From Comamonas resistens (GTDB lineage Bacteria > Pseudomonadota > Gammaproteobacteria > Burkholderiales > Burkholderiaceae_C): a DNA stretch of 64,000 bases. The stretch spans positions 4,898,001-4,962,000 of the forward strand of contig NZ_CP125947.1 in NCBI RefSeq assembly GCF_030064165.1. The letters run 5' to 3'. Positions 45,100-53,434 of the stretch are shown here, one piece after another. Each line of letters starts with the position of its first letter. Within the stretch, counting starts at the first letter, position 1. Under the pieces are notes generated by a model, which was given only the letters and a program-made list of their open reading frames with translations, did no database searches and had not been told where the DNA came from. Both the position numbers and the translations under genes were made by a program.

Positions 45100-45122
45100 A
45101 TAAACCTCGAAAAAGTTGCATG

Positions 45123-45185
45123 GCCAGGTCGTCCCGGCAAAGAATCCAGCCATGCGCTGCACGGCCAGGCAAGGTCGTCCCTGCC
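45123..45185 (-). promoter_or_regulatory. Guanidine-II (mini-ykkC) riboswitch
   Basis: On the minus strand two hairpins repeat the element GGGACGACC: the first at 45185-45168 (GGCAGG-GACGA-CCTTGCC) and the second at 45138-45123 (GCCGG-GACGA-CCTGGC). Two short stems, each with an ACGA-type loop, is the guanidine-II pattern. The second ends 23 bases before the Gdx ATG and close to its ribosome site, so ligand binding probably opens translation. Basis: pattern seen plus established knowledge of the class. Confidence 0.93.
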
Positions 45186-45399
45186 AGTGAAATCCTAACG
45201 GCTTGCGCTATTGCAGAGCCCTCATGGGTGGTTAGTTCGCAACATCACCGCACTAGCGGACACATCGCAGCCTGAAACGACGGCAGGAGCGCATCGCACC
45301 GGTCACCGGTGCCGCAGCCGGCATTGGCTTGGCGGCCCAGGCAGAAGCGACACGCAGCAGTGGCACACTCAGGTGCCTTATGCCAGCCCCATCGTCACC

Positions 45400-45810
45400 A
45401 TGCTTACCGGACTGAATCACCTCACTCTTGCCGTGACCGGGCTGCAGGCCAGCGTGGACTTTTACGTGGGTGTGCTGCGGTTCCGTCTGCGTGCACAGTG
45501 GGATACCGGGGCCTATCTGGAGCTCGGCGACTTATGGCTGTGTCTGTCACTGGATAAGGCACGGAGTCTGGCCAGCGCCCCTGACTACACCCACTACGCC
45601 TTCAATATTGCCCAGCAGGACTTTGCCCGCTTTGTGGAACATGCCAGGTCATATGGCGTAAAGGAGTGGAAAAGCAACCGCAGCGAAGGCGACTCCTTCT
45701 ACTTTCTGGACCCGGACGGCCACCAGCTCGAAGCCCATGTGGGTTCGCTGGAAAGCCGCCTGGAACAATGCCGGTTGCGGCCTTATGCAGGCATGCAGTT
45801 TTTTGACTGA
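45400..45810 (+). CDS. fosA: FosA-type fosfomycin thiol transferase
   Basis: 136 residues from the ATG at 45400; the frame extends upstream to 45211 without FosA features. The product should join glutathione (or a related thiol) to fosfomycin using Mn2+ and K+. The metal ligands are in place: His7 (GLNHLTLAV), His65 (DYTHYAF) and Glu111 ([10 protein letters not shown]). The diagnostic [18 protein letters not shown] region is intact. It is a chromosomal gene beside Gdx, with no mobile-element signs nearby. Confidence 0.95.
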   Translation: MLTGLNHLTLAVTGLQASVDFYVGVLRFRLRAQWDTGAYLELGDLWLCLSLDKARSLASAPDYTHYAFNIAQQDFARFVEHARSYGVKEWKSNRSEGDSFYFLDPDGHQLEAHVGSLESRLEQCRLRPYAGMQFFD

Positions 45811-46308
45811 CTACGCCTCAAGCGCAGCGGTTTCCTCTTCCAGCAGCACGATATTCCCCACGGTCGCGCCATAGTGGGTGGCGACGCGCTTGCGCTGCTT
45901 GAGCACGGCCCGGTCCTTGCTGACCAGCAGGGCCTTGTGCTGGCTGGCCAGGTCCAGGAAATGCTGATCGTCGGGATCGGTGCAGGTAAAACGGATCTTG
46001 GGCGCTTCGGCCACATATTCGACAGCGGCATCGAAGGCCGCCATCACGCCTTCGGGCGTCTTGCCGTAGTAGCTGACGCGCGGGGCAATCTGGCTGTAGT
46101 GCAGCACGCGGCCCAGTTCGATGCGCTGGGCTTGATCGGCAATCCAGCGCACCTCGCCACGGGCGACCAGCTCGCGGATGCTGGGGATGTGCGGGTCGTC
46201 AAAGATCAGCATGTCCAGCACCACATTGGTGTCCAGAATCATGGGGCGCGGCAACGGGCCTTCGTAGCCGGCGTTGCAGGCCGGCCAGCGCAGAGGAGCG
46301 ATCTTCAT
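45811..46308 (-). CDS. PIN-domain protein, toxin-like
   Basis: 165 residues in the longest form; M-I-L-D-T-N is the usual PIN start and an internal ATG at 46242 would give 143 residues. Acidic metal-site residues include Asp26 (MILDTNVVLDML) and the TDPDDQHFLDLA region. Such proteins are RNases and are often called VapC-like toxins. No antitoxin gene lies beside it. In the long form its start overlaps the stop of the RlmL-like gene by four bases, which would couple them. Confidence 0.8.
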   Translation of the reverse strand: MKIAPLRWPACNAGYEGPLPRPMILDTNVVLDMLIFDDPHIPSIRELVARGEVRWIADQAQRIELGRVLHYSQIAPRVSYYGKTPEGVMAAFDAAVEYVAEAPKIRFTCTDPDDQHFLDLASQHKALLVSKDRAVLKQRKRVATHYGATVGNIVLLEEETAALEA

Positions 46309-47591
46309 TGCTGTGTATCGCTCTGAATATGGCCTTCAGCCGCTTTGCGGGGCTTGGTCGATCCCTTGACCATGTCGAAGCGGAACAAACGGCATTCGAT
46401 GGGGCCGTTCCACATGGGAGTGCGGCGCGACTCTTTCAGTCGCATCTGGCCGGGCAGCTTGAGGTCGGGCGTAAGCATATAGGCGCTCCAGCCGCTGTAG
46501 TTCTTCTTCCAGTGGCTGGCCAGCTGGCTGAAGAATTCACCGCCGTCCTCGGTCTGCGCGGTTTCGCGGCCTGCGCGTTCGACCTGACCCATGCGCTCCG
46601 CCGCATTGCGGCCGGAAGCACCGGCAGCGGCAATACGCTCGCCATAGGGCGGGTTCAAGATCATCATGCCGGGCTGCTCGCTGGGCGGCATGCGCTGCAG
46701 CGCATCGCCACCGCGCAGATGCACCGATTCGGCCACGCCGGCACGCTCGGCATTGCGCTGGGCAAAGTCCACCATGCGAAAAGCAATGTCCGAGCCGTAA
46801 ATGCCCACGGGCGATTCGGGCAGGATGGCGGCTTCGGCCTCATCCAGCATGGCTTCCCAGACATGACGCTGGAACGGTACGAGCTTCTCGAACGCAAAGC
46901 GGCGCAGGATACCGGCCGGAATCTTGCGTGCAATCTGCGCGGCCTCGATCACCACGGTGCCGCTGCCGCAGCAGGGGTCGTACAGCGGCTGGGGGTTGTC
47001 GCCATGCGGATTCCAGCCGCTGGCGGCAATCATGGCGGCGGCCAGGGTTTCCTTGAGCGGCGCATCGCCCTTGTCCTCGCGCCAGCCGCGCTTGAACAGC
47101 GCCTCGCCCGAGGTGTCGATATAGATGGTGGCGCCGTCCGTGGTCAGGTGCAGGTGCACGCGCACATCGGGGTGGTGCGTTTCCACGCTGGGGCGCACGC
47201 CATGGCGTTTTTCGCGGAAGCGGTCGGCAATCGCGTCCTTGACCTTGAGCGCGGCAAAGTTCAGGCTGGTCAGCGGGCTGTGCTGGGCCGTCACTTCGAT
47301 CTTGAAGGTTTCCTTGGGCGAGAACCAGATCTCCCAGGCCACCTCGCTGGCGGCGCGGTACAGATCGTTCTCGCTGCGGTACATGGTGTGCGACAGCTCG
47401 ATCAGCACACGCTGCGCCAGGCGGCTGTGCAGATTGAGCAGCATGGCATCGCGCCACATGCCGCGCAGCATGACGCCGCCCCGGCCCACGAGCAGATCCT
47501 GCCCGGTGGCGCCGGTGATGGCGTGGACCTCGTCGGCCAGAAAGCCCTCGACGCCGGCGGCGCAGGGCAGAAACAGATGCAGTTGGTTCAT
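46305..47591 (-). CDS. RlmL-like 23S rRNA methyltransferase with THUMP domain
   Basis: 428 residues from the ATG at 47591; the frame is open to 47831 but the extra 80 residues lack any family pattern. THUMP-type N-domain (about 40-165), then a class I methyltransferase: SAM loop DPCCGSGT (205-212) and catalytic ILNPPYGERI (311-320). It matches the methyltransferase of the RlmL/RlmKL group, which methylates G2445 of 23S rRNA at N2. The RlmK half is absent. Symbol left open because the paralogue cannot be fixed. Confidence 0.88.
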   Translation of the reverse strand: MNQLHLFLPCAAGVEGFLADEVHAITGATGQDLLVGRGGVMLRGMWRDAMLLNLHSRLAQRVLIELSHTMYRSENDLYRAASEVAWEIWFSPKETFKIEVTAQHSPLTSLNFAALKVKDAIADRFREKRHGVRPSVETHHPDVRVHLHLTTDGATIYIDTSGEALFKRGWREDKGDAPLKETLAAAMIAASGWNPHGDNPQPLYDPCCGSGTVVIEAAQIARKIPAGILRRFAFEKLVPFQRHVWEAMLDEAEAAILPESPVGIYGSDIAFRMVDFAQRNAERAGVAESVHLRGGDALQRMPPSEQPGMMILNPPYGERIAAAGASGRNAAERMGQVERAGRETAQTEDGGEFFSQLASHWKKNYSGWSAYMLTPDLKLPGQMRLKESRRTPMWNGPIECRLFRFDMVKGSTKPRKAAEGHIQSDTQQ

Positions 47592-47742
47592 AGAAATCAG
47601 TGCGCACCAGACCGCTTGCCCGGCGCGTTTCAGGGCATAAGCATACGCGCTAGGCCTTTTCCAGTGCCTGCGCACGACAAGCGTTGCTCTACAGACTAGC
47701 CATGACGCCAGGGCATGATGCCCACCTGAAGGAGCTAGAAAA

Positions 47743-48081
47743 ATGGAAGAAATCAGCTGGAACGACTTCATGAAGGTGGAGCTGCGCGTGGGCCGCGTGC
47801 TGCAGGCCGAGGTCTTTGCCGAGGCCCGCAAACCCGCCTACAAGCTGCTGCTGGACTTTGGCCCCGAGCTGGGCCAGCGCAAGTCCAGTGCGCAGATCAC
47901 CGCGCATTACCAGCCCGAGGAGCTGGTGGGCCGTCTGGTCGTGGCCGTGGTGAATTTTCCGAAAAAACAGATCGGCCCGCTGATGAGTGAATGCCTGGTC
48001 ACCGGCTTTCACGACGCCGCTGGCGCCGTGGCCCTGTGCGTGCCAGACAAGGCGGTGCCGCTGGGCACGCGACTGCTGTAG
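47743..48081 (+). CDS. csaA: CsaA-like tRNA-binding protein
   Basis: 112 residues, a single tRNA-binding (OB-fold) domain. Starts MEEISWNDFMKVELRVGRVL, with NFPKKQIGPLMSECLVTGF near the C-terminus, characteristic of CsaA and the methionyl-tRNA synthetase C-domain. CsaA has been described as a secretion-linked chaperone in Bacillus; its role in this group is not settled. It is divergent from the methyltransferase gene and precedes the TPR gene by 58 bases. Confidence 0.88.
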   Translation: MEEISWNDFMKVELRVGRVLQAEVFAEARKPAYKLLLDFGPELGQRKSSAQITAHYQPEELVGRLVVAVVNFPKKQIGPLMSECLVTGFHDAAGAVALCVPDKAVPLGTRLL

Positions 48082-48139
48082 CAGCGCCACCCTGGCGGCC
48101 TTTCTATAATCCGCCGCGTCATCAACACAAGGGATTGCC

Positions 48140-48892
48140 ATGGCTTTTGCCGGAGTCGGACTGCACGTCATCATTGCCCTGTTCTTTGCCGTGCATGCGG
48201 TGCGCACAGGGCAGAACAACTACTGGCTGTTCATCTTGCTGGCCTTCCCTTTTCTGGGCAGCGTGGTCTATGCGATTGCCATCTACCTGCCCAACTCGCG
48301 CCTGGAGCGTGGTGCACGCCAGTTGGTACGGCAGGCCGCCAAGTCCCTGGACCCGACCCGCGAGCTGCGTGAGGCGCAGGCGGCATTTGACTACTCAGCC
48401 ACAGCCCAGAATGAAATCCGCCTGGCCCAGGCCTTGCTGGAAGCCGGCCAGCCCCGACAGGCGCTGCAGCACTTTGAAGCCAGCATGAAGGGACCGTTCG
48501 CCAACGACCTGGAAATCCGCTGGGGCGCAGCGCGTGCGGCTCTGGATGCCGAACAGCCGCAGACGGCGCTGCAGCACCTCAAGGTCATTGCCCAGACCGA
48601 TATCAATTACCGTGCAGACGAAGTCGGCCTGTTGATCGCCAAGGCGTATGCAGCCCAGGGCGACAACGCCATGGCGCGCCAGTCCTTCGAGTTTCTGCGC
48701 GTGCGCTCCGGCAGCTTCGAGGTGCTGGGCGAATACGCCATCTGGTGCACCGAGTCCGGAGACTGGGGTACGGCCCGCCGCCTGCAGGGCGAGCTTGAAA
48801 AAGCCCAGACTCACTGGAGCAGCCACCAGCGCACCCTGAACCGTGAACTGCTGCAACGCATCCAGAGCGCCTTTGCCAAGCATTCACAGTAA
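48140..48892 (+). CDS. Membrane-anchored TPR protein
   Basis: 250 residues. Two N-terminal hydrophobic segments (about 5-20 and 28-49), then helical repeats of TPR type in 80-235 (NEIRLAQALLEAGQPRQALQ, LLIAKAYAAQGDNAMARQSF). It probably acts as a scaffold at the inner membrane. No catalytic motif was seen and I do not recognise a named family. Confidence 0.7.
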   Translation: MAFAGVGLHVIIALFFAVHAVRTGQNNYWLFILLAFPFLGSVVYAIAIYLPNSRLERGARQLVRQAAKSLDPTRELREAQAAFDYSATAQNEIRLAQALLEAGQPRQALQHFEASMKGPFANDLEIRWGAARAALDAEQPQTALQHLKVIAQTDINYRADEVGLLIAKAYAAQGDNAMARQSFEFLRVRSGSFEVLGEYAIWCTESGDWGTARRLQGELEKAQTHWSSHQRTLNRELLQRIQSAFAKHSQ

Positions 48893-48910
48893 AAACAGGC
48901 CTCAGCCCTT

Positions 48911-48961
48911 ACCCATCAAGCGCTGACAGCTATTGATTCAAAAGCAGCTCACAAAGCGCTT
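48911..48961. repeat. Comamonadaceae-type dispersed intergenic repeat
   Basis: ACCCATCAAGCGCTGACAGC followed by TATTGATTCAAAAGCAGCTC, between the TPR and LpxO-like genes. Its reverse complement contains AGCTGTCAGCGCTTGATGGG, related to the copies at 29063 and 43306. The GCTATTGATTCAAAAGCAGC half recurs, altered, inside rpoN (51349-51375). Confidence 0.6.
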
Positions 48962-49029
48962 CCAGAGACCACGCAGCCGTTTGACCTGGGCCATGACCTG
49001 TTTGGAGCGGCCCGGTAAAATTGCAAACT

Positions 49030-49956
49030 ATGGCAAAAATCATCGTTCTGGCCCTGGTGCTGCTGTTCTTCGGCTGCGGCCTGTACATGCACCTGCGCGG
49101 CAAGGTGCGCCACAAGGTGGTGAAGCAATTGTTCGACCACTCCACCTTCACGGCGCCGTTCAACGTCTTCATGCTGATGTTCAGCAAGGTGCCGCGCACG
49201 CCCTATCTGCCCACCAGCACCTTCCCCGAGCTGGCCCCGCTGCAGGCCAACTGGCGCGAGATCCGCGAGGAAGCCGTCAACCTGCAAAAGAACATGCAGA
49301 TCAAGGCCGCCGCCAACAACGACGACGCGGGCTTCAATTCCTTCTTCAAGACCGGCTGGAAACGCTTTTATCTGAAGTGGTATGGCGATGCCCACCCTTC
49401 GGCCATGGAACTGTGCCCCAAGACCACAGCCCTGGTGAAGTCCATTCCCAGCGTCAAGGCCGCCATGTTTGCCGAGCTGCCGCCCGGCGCCAAGCTCAAT
49501 CTGCACCGCGACCCCTATGCAGGCTCGCTGCGCTACCACCTGGCGGTGCTGGCGCCCAACGACGACCGCTGCATGATCGAGGTCGACGGCCAGCCCTATA
49601 GCTGGCGCGAGGGCGAAGGCGTGATCTTCGACGAAACCTATATGCACTGGGCCGAGAACCGCAGCGAAGGCAACCGCATCGTGTTGTTCTGCGATGTGGA
49701 ACGCCCCATGACCAACGGCTTCGCGCAATGGCTCAACCACTGGCTGGGCAAGAACGTGGTGGCCGCCGCCAGCTCGCCCAACAACGAGGGCGACCCGCGC
49801 GGCATGATCAGCAAGCTGTTCAAGATCTCGTTCTACATGGGCAAGTACCGCCGCGCCTTCCGCGACTGGAATCCGACCTTCTACAAGATCCTCAAGTTCG
49901 GTCTGATGATAGGCGTGCTCGTGCTGTTTGTATGGTGGCTGATCCCCGCTAAATAA
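49030..49956 (+). CDS. LpxO-like aspartyl/asparaginyl beta-hydroxylase
   Basis: 308 residues from the ATG at 49030; a TTG three codons earlier is the only alternative. N-terminal membrane anchor (IIVLALVLLFFGCGLYMHL), central 2-oxoglutarate/Fe(II) dioxygenase domain with LNLHRDPYAGSLRYHLAV, MIEVDGQPYSWREGEG, FDETYMHWAENRSEGNR and CDVERPM, and a C-terminal membrane segment. The layout matches LpxO, which hydroxylates the secondary acyl chain of lipid A. It is near the lptA/lptB genes, but on the opposite strand. Confidence 0.88.
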   Translation: MAKIIVLALVLLFFGCGLYMHLRGKVRHKVVKQLFDHSTFTAPFNVFMLMFSKVPRTPYLPTSTFPELAPLQANWREIREEAVNLQKNMQIKAAANNDDAGFNSFFKTGWKRFYLKWYGDAHPSAMELCPKTTALVKSIPSVKAAMFAELPPGAKLNLHRDPYAGSLRYHLAVLAPNDDRCMIEVDGQPYSWREGEGVIFDETYMHWAENRSEGNRIVLFCDVERPMTNGFAQWLNHWLGKNVVAAASSPNNEGDPRGMISKLFKISFYMGKYRRAFRDWNPTFYKILKFGLMIGVLVLFVWWLIPAK

Positions 49957-49978
49957 GTAAGGGCGGAGCCAAGTCACT

Positions 49979-50014
49979 AAAAAAGCCGCTGTGCATTGCA
50001 TCAGCGGCTTTTTT
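49979..50014. terminator. Bidirectional rho-independent terminator
   Basis: Perfect 13-base stem AAAAAAGCCGCTG (49979-49991) / CAGCGGCTTTTTT (50002-50014) between the convergent LpxO-like gene and rpoN. Confidence 0.93.
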
Positions 50015-50027
50015 GTTTTCAAGGCAT

Positions 50028-51623
50028 TTACAGCGCCTTGCGCAACGTGGTCGTCGGTATCTTGAGCTGCTCGCGGTACTTGGCCACGGTGCGGCGCGCG
50101 CATTCAATGCCCTGCTCCTTGAGCATATCGGCCAGCTTGGCGTCCGACAGCGGCTTCTTGGGGTCCTCGGCGTCGACAAACTGCTTGATCAGCGCACGCA
50201 CGGCCGTGCTCGACGCGCTGCCGCCGGTTTCCGTGCCCAGTCCCGAGCCAAAGAAGTATTTGAGCTCGAAGGTGCCCTGGGGCGTGGCCATGTATTTGGC
50301 CGTGGTCACGCGGCTGATGGTGGACTCATGCAGGCCCAAGGCATCGGCAATATCGCGCAGCACCAGCGGGCGCATGGCCAGCTCGCCATGCACAAAGAAG
50401 TTCTTCTGCCGCTCCACGATGGCTTCGGACACTCGCTGAATGGTGTCAAAGCGCTGCTGGATGTTCTTGATGAACCAGCGCGCTTCCTGCAGGCGCTGCT
50501 GCAGCGCGGCATGGCCTTCACTGTTCTTGTGACGGCGCAGCGCATTGGCATAGATGTCGTGCACACGCAGCCTGGGCATGACATCGGGGTTGAGCTGCAC
50601 GGAAAAGTCGACACGGCCCGAGCTGGAACGCACCGGCCGCACAATGACATCGGGCACCACGATCTGGCGCTCCAGATCGACAAAGCGGCGCCCGGGACGC
50701 GGCTCCAGCCGGGCGATCAAGGCCATGGCCTCGCGCAGCGCCTCTTCACGCGCACCGCACAGGCTGGCCAGCTTGCGCAGATCGCGCCGCGCCAGCAGGT
50801 CCAGGGGCTGCGCACAAATGCTTTGGGCCAGCAGCAGCTGGTTGATATGCGCCGCTGTCGTGCCTTCGTCCTCTGCATCGCGGATCAGATCGCGCAGCTG
50901 CAGCTGCAGACATTCGGCCAGATTGCGCGCGCCCACGCCCACGGGCTCTAGGCTTTGCAGCAGCTTGAGCGCGATGGCAAAGCGCTGCTCCAGCTCTTCG
51001 CGCTCTTCCAGATCATCGCCCGCCAGACTGTGTGCCAGCTCTTGCAGCGATTCTTCGAGATAGCCATCGTCGTTCAACGACTCGATCAGAAAACGCAGCG
51101 CCGCCGTATCTTCGGCTCCCAGATGCAGGCTCAGCGCCTGGCGGTGCAGAAAGTCCGTCAGGCTCTCATGTCCGCGCGCCAGATCAATGGCATCGACCTC
51201 TTCGTCGTCATCACGGTTGCGCGTGGAGCCGCTGGCCGAGGGAGCATCCCACTCGCTGCTGGCTTCGCCGCCCCATTCGCCATCCTGGCCATCCAGACCG
51301 TCGGCCTCCCAGTTCAGGCTGTCCGGGGTTTCGTTGGTGGAAGGTTCCGCTATGGATTCAGAAGCTGCTTGCGCTCTTTCCGACTCTTTTTCGGATGAAT
51401 ACCCATCTGAAATGTTGGACTCACGTGCGCCTGCAGCTATGTCATCAGGAGCAGCTGTGCCCGGCCCATCACCATCGAGTTCCAGAAACGGGTTGTCGAC
51501 CAGCATCTGCTCGACTTCCTGCGCCAGCTCCAGCGTGGACAGCTGCAGCAGCTGAATCGATTGCTGCAGCTGCGGCGTCAGCGACAGATGCTGGGATACA
51601 CGTAGCGAGAGTCCTGGCTTCAT
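50028..51623 (-). CDS. rpoN: RNA polymerase sigma-54 factor RpoN
   Basis: 531 residues. Region I Q-rich start (MKPGLSLRVSQHLSLTPQLQ), a long acidic Ser/Glu-rich region II (about 65-150), core-binding domain, HTH and the RpoN box ARRTVAKYREQLKIP near the end. It recognises -24/-12 promoters and needs activators such as the one at 22189-23574. It lies downstream of lptB, the common gammaproteobacterial and betaproteobacterial order. A repeat-like segment sits in region II (51349-51375). Confidence 0.97.
   Translation of the reverse strand: MKPGLSLRVSQHLSLTPQLQQSIQLLQLSTLELAQEVEQMLVDNPFLELDGDGPGTAAPDDIAAGARESNISDGYSSEKESERAQAASESIAEPSTNETPDSLNWEADGLDGQDGEWGGEASSEWDAPSASGSTRNRDDDEEVDAIDLARGHESLTDFLHRQALSLHLGAEDTAALRFLIESLNDDGYLEESLQELAHSLAGDDLEEREELEQRFAIALKLLQSLEPVGVGARNLAECLQLQLRDLIRDAEDEGTTAAHINQLLLAQSICAQPLDLLARRDLRKLASLCGAREEALREAMALIARLEPRPGRRFVDLERQIVVPDVIVRPVRSSSGRVDFSVQLNPDVMPRLRVHDIYANALRRHKNSEGHAALQQRLQEARWFIKNIQQRFDTIQRVSEAIVERQKNFFVHGELAMRPLVLRDIADALGLHESTISRVTTAKYMATPQGTFELKYFFGSGLGTETGGSASSTAVRALIKQFVDAEDPKKPLSDAKLADMLKEQGIECARRTVAKYREQLKIPTTTLRKAL
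51349..51375. repeat. Dispersed repeat remnant inside rpoN region II
   Basis: GCTATGGATTCAGAAGCTGC followed by TTGCGCT, resembling GCTATTGATTCAAAAGCAGC of the intergenic copy at 48930. It encodes part of the acidic, poorly conserved linker, which would tolerate such an insertion. Confidence 0.45.
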
Positions 51624-51680
51624 CGTGATGCGGCTCTTGCCTTCTTCTTACCAATCCACAGGCTTTTGGCAAGAACCCGA

Positions 51681-51794
51681 TTCCGCCGCCGGGCCGCCCC
51701 AAGGCGGAATCCGGCTTCGCCGGTCAGGGCCCCCTCGGGGGGCACCCGGCGTAGGGGCAGCGCAGTACACGCAGTAACGAGCGTGGGGGCCATT
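51681..51794. repeat. GC-rich intergenic repeat between lptB and rpoN
   Basis: Contains nested inverted elements: TTCCGCC/GGCGGAA (about 51681-51709), CCGGCTTCGCCGG (51711-51723), CCCCCTCGGGGGG (51730-51742), and CAGCGCAGTACACGCAGTAA. I recall this style in Comamonadaceae; unlike copies A and B it has a different element order. It fills most of the gap before lptB on the minus strand. Confidence 0.55.
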
Positions 51795-51796
51795 GC

Positions 51797-52582
51797 TCAC
51801 ATCCTGAAGTGTTCGCCCAGGTAAACGCGGCGCACATCGGCGTTCTCCACGATTTCCTCGGGCGTGCCTTCGGCCAGCACATGTCCGTCGCTGATGATGA
51901 AAGCGTGGTCGCAGATGCCCAGGGTTTCGCGCACGTTGTGGTCGGTGATCAGCACGCCGATGCCGCGATCCTTGAGGAAGCCGATGATGCGCTGGATCTC
52001 GATCACGGCAATGGGGTCGATACCGGCAAAGGGCTCGTCCAGCAGGATGAAGCGCGGCTGCGTGGCCAGGGCACGGGCAATTTCCACGCGGCGGCGCTCG
52101 CCGCCGGACAGCGCCAGCGCCGGCGACTCGCGCAGATGATCGACGCGCAACTCCTGCAGCAGGCCCGTCAGGCGCTTTTCCACTTCGTCGCGGCTCAGCG
52201 TATGGCCTTGATCGTCTTTTTGCAGCTCCAGCACGGCGCGAACGTTGTCTTCCACGCTGAGCTTGCGAAAGATCGAGGCTTCCTGCGGCAGATAGGACAG
52301 GCCCAGGCGCGAGCGCTGGTGAATCGGCATATTGCCTACGGGGTGGCCGTCGATGAAGATCTCGCCGCCATCGCTGCGCACCAGGCCCACGATCATGTAG
52401 AACGAGGTGGTCTTGCCCGCGCCGTTGGGGCCCAGCAGGCCCACAACCTCGCCTTTTTGCACGGACAGCGAAACATCCTTGACCACCTTGCGGCTGCCAT
52501 AGGACTTGGCCAGATGCTTGGCTTCGAGGCGGCTGTCGGACTCACCGCTGCGGGTGCTGTTGGAGAATGTCGGCTCGATCAT
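51797..52582 (-). CDS. lptB: LPS export ABC transporter ATPase LptB
   Basis: 261 residues. Walker [10 protein letters not shown] (51-59), signature [15 protein letters not shown], Walker [13 protein letters not shown] and H-loop ITDHNVRET, all complete. LptB energises lipopolysaccharide extraction with LptFG (encoded elsewhere). Its start overlaps the lptA stop (ATGA), and rpoN follows. An N-terminal extension of about 17 residues precedes the usual start. Confidence 0.97.
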   Translation of the reverse strand: MIEPTFSNSTRSGESDSRLEAKHLAKSYGSRKVVKDVSLSVQKGEVVGLLGPNGAGKTTSFYMIVGLVRSDGGEIFIDGHPVGNMPIHQRSRLGLSYLPQEASIFRKLSVEDNVRAVLELQKDDQGHTLSRDEVEKRLTGLLQELRVDHLRESPALALSGGERRRVEIARALATQPRFILLDEPFAGIDPIAVIEIQRIIGFLKDRGIGVLITDHNVRETLGICDHAFIISDGHVLAEGTPEEIVENADVRRVYLGEHFRM

Positions 52583-53235
52583 TTCTTCTCGTCGGCTTTC
52601 TCGCCACCCAGCGTCATGCTCTGACGCAAAGGCGTCGCGGGCGTCGCAGGCTTGGGCTGAGCGCCTGGCGTGCCATCCTTGGGAGCCATGATGGCGCGCA
52701 CACGACCGCCCTGCCCCACCGAGGAGCTGGGCAGGCCGCCGCTGGTTTTCTGACCATCGACCGTATATACGTCGGTGATGTTGTTGTAGATGATGATGGA
52801 GCCCGTGACCTGGTCACTGAGCTGGCCGCCGCGATAGCGGCGCATCTCGCCACGGCGGATGAACTTGACGATGTCGGCCTTGCCGTCGTATTCGATGGTC
52901 TCACCTTCGCCTTCGATGAACTCTTCAGGCTGGCCTGGCAAGGTGTCGCGTTTCTGGCGGAAGAAGGCCCGCTTGCCGGGCTCGGCCACAATCACGCCGT
53001 ACTGGTAACCCTCGGCATCCTGGCGCACATCGAGCTGCGCGCCACGCAGCACGATGGAGCCCTTGGTCATCACCACATTGCCGGTGAAGACACTGGTCTG
53101 CTTGAGCTCGTCATGACGCAGGGCATCCGCCTCGATGTTCATGGGCTTGGCACTGTCGGCCTTTTCGGCATGGGCTATGCCAGTCGCGGCCACCAGAGCA
53201 CAGGCCAGCGCAAGAGGTAGGAGTGTTTTATTCAT
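52579..53235 (-). CDS. lptA: LPS transport periplasmic protein LptA
   Basis: 218 residues: signal peptide ending AHAEK, then the OstA/LptA beta-jellyroll domain ([40 protein letters not shown]). It bridges inner and outer membranes for lipopolysaccharide. The usual upstream lptC gene is not present: 53236-53434 has no gene and next comes dsbA on the same strand. LptC must be encoded elsewhere. Confidence 0.94.
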   Translation of the reverse strand: MNKTLLPLALACALVAATGIAHAEKADSAKPMNIEADALRHDELKQTSVFTGNVVMTKGSIVLRGAQLDVRQDAEGYQYGVIVAEPGKRAFFRQKRDTLPGQPEEFIEGEGETIEYDGKADIVKFIRRGEMRRYRGGQLSDQVTGSIIIYNNITDVYTVDGQKTSGGLPSSSVGQGGRVRAIMAPKDGTPGAQPKPATPATPLRQSMTLGGEKADEKK

Positions 53236-53327
53236 GAGAAAAAGGCACGTTTCTTGCGTTCATTGTAGTCACTCCCCTTTCGGAAGCCCGGCAGAAATCT
53301 CAGCAATAAAAATGGCCCTCACGCTTG

Positions 53328-53360
53328 CCCGCTTGTGTGGCCACGGCTCACACAAGCGGG
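53328..53360. repeat. Perfect 12-base hairpin upstream of lptA
   Basis: CCCGCTTGTGTG (53328-53339) / CACACAAGCGGG (53349-53360), nine-base loop. On the minus strand it is between the dsbA terminator and lptA start. It has no T tract, so it may be an RNA structure or repeat rather than a terminator. Confidence 0.5.
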
Positions 53361-53388
53361 TGCCTTTGTCTTGGGACGGTCCAGGGAC

Positions 53389-53413
53389 AAAAAAGCCCGC
53401 GCATAGGCGGGCT
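53389..53413 (-). terminator. Rho-independent terminator of dsbA
   Basis: On the minus strand AGCCCGC (53413-53407) / GCGGGCT (53400-53394) with six-base loop, then T6. It separates dsbA from lptA transcription. Confidence 0.88.
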
Positions 53414-53434
53414 TGCGGGGCAGCGACCTGAAGC

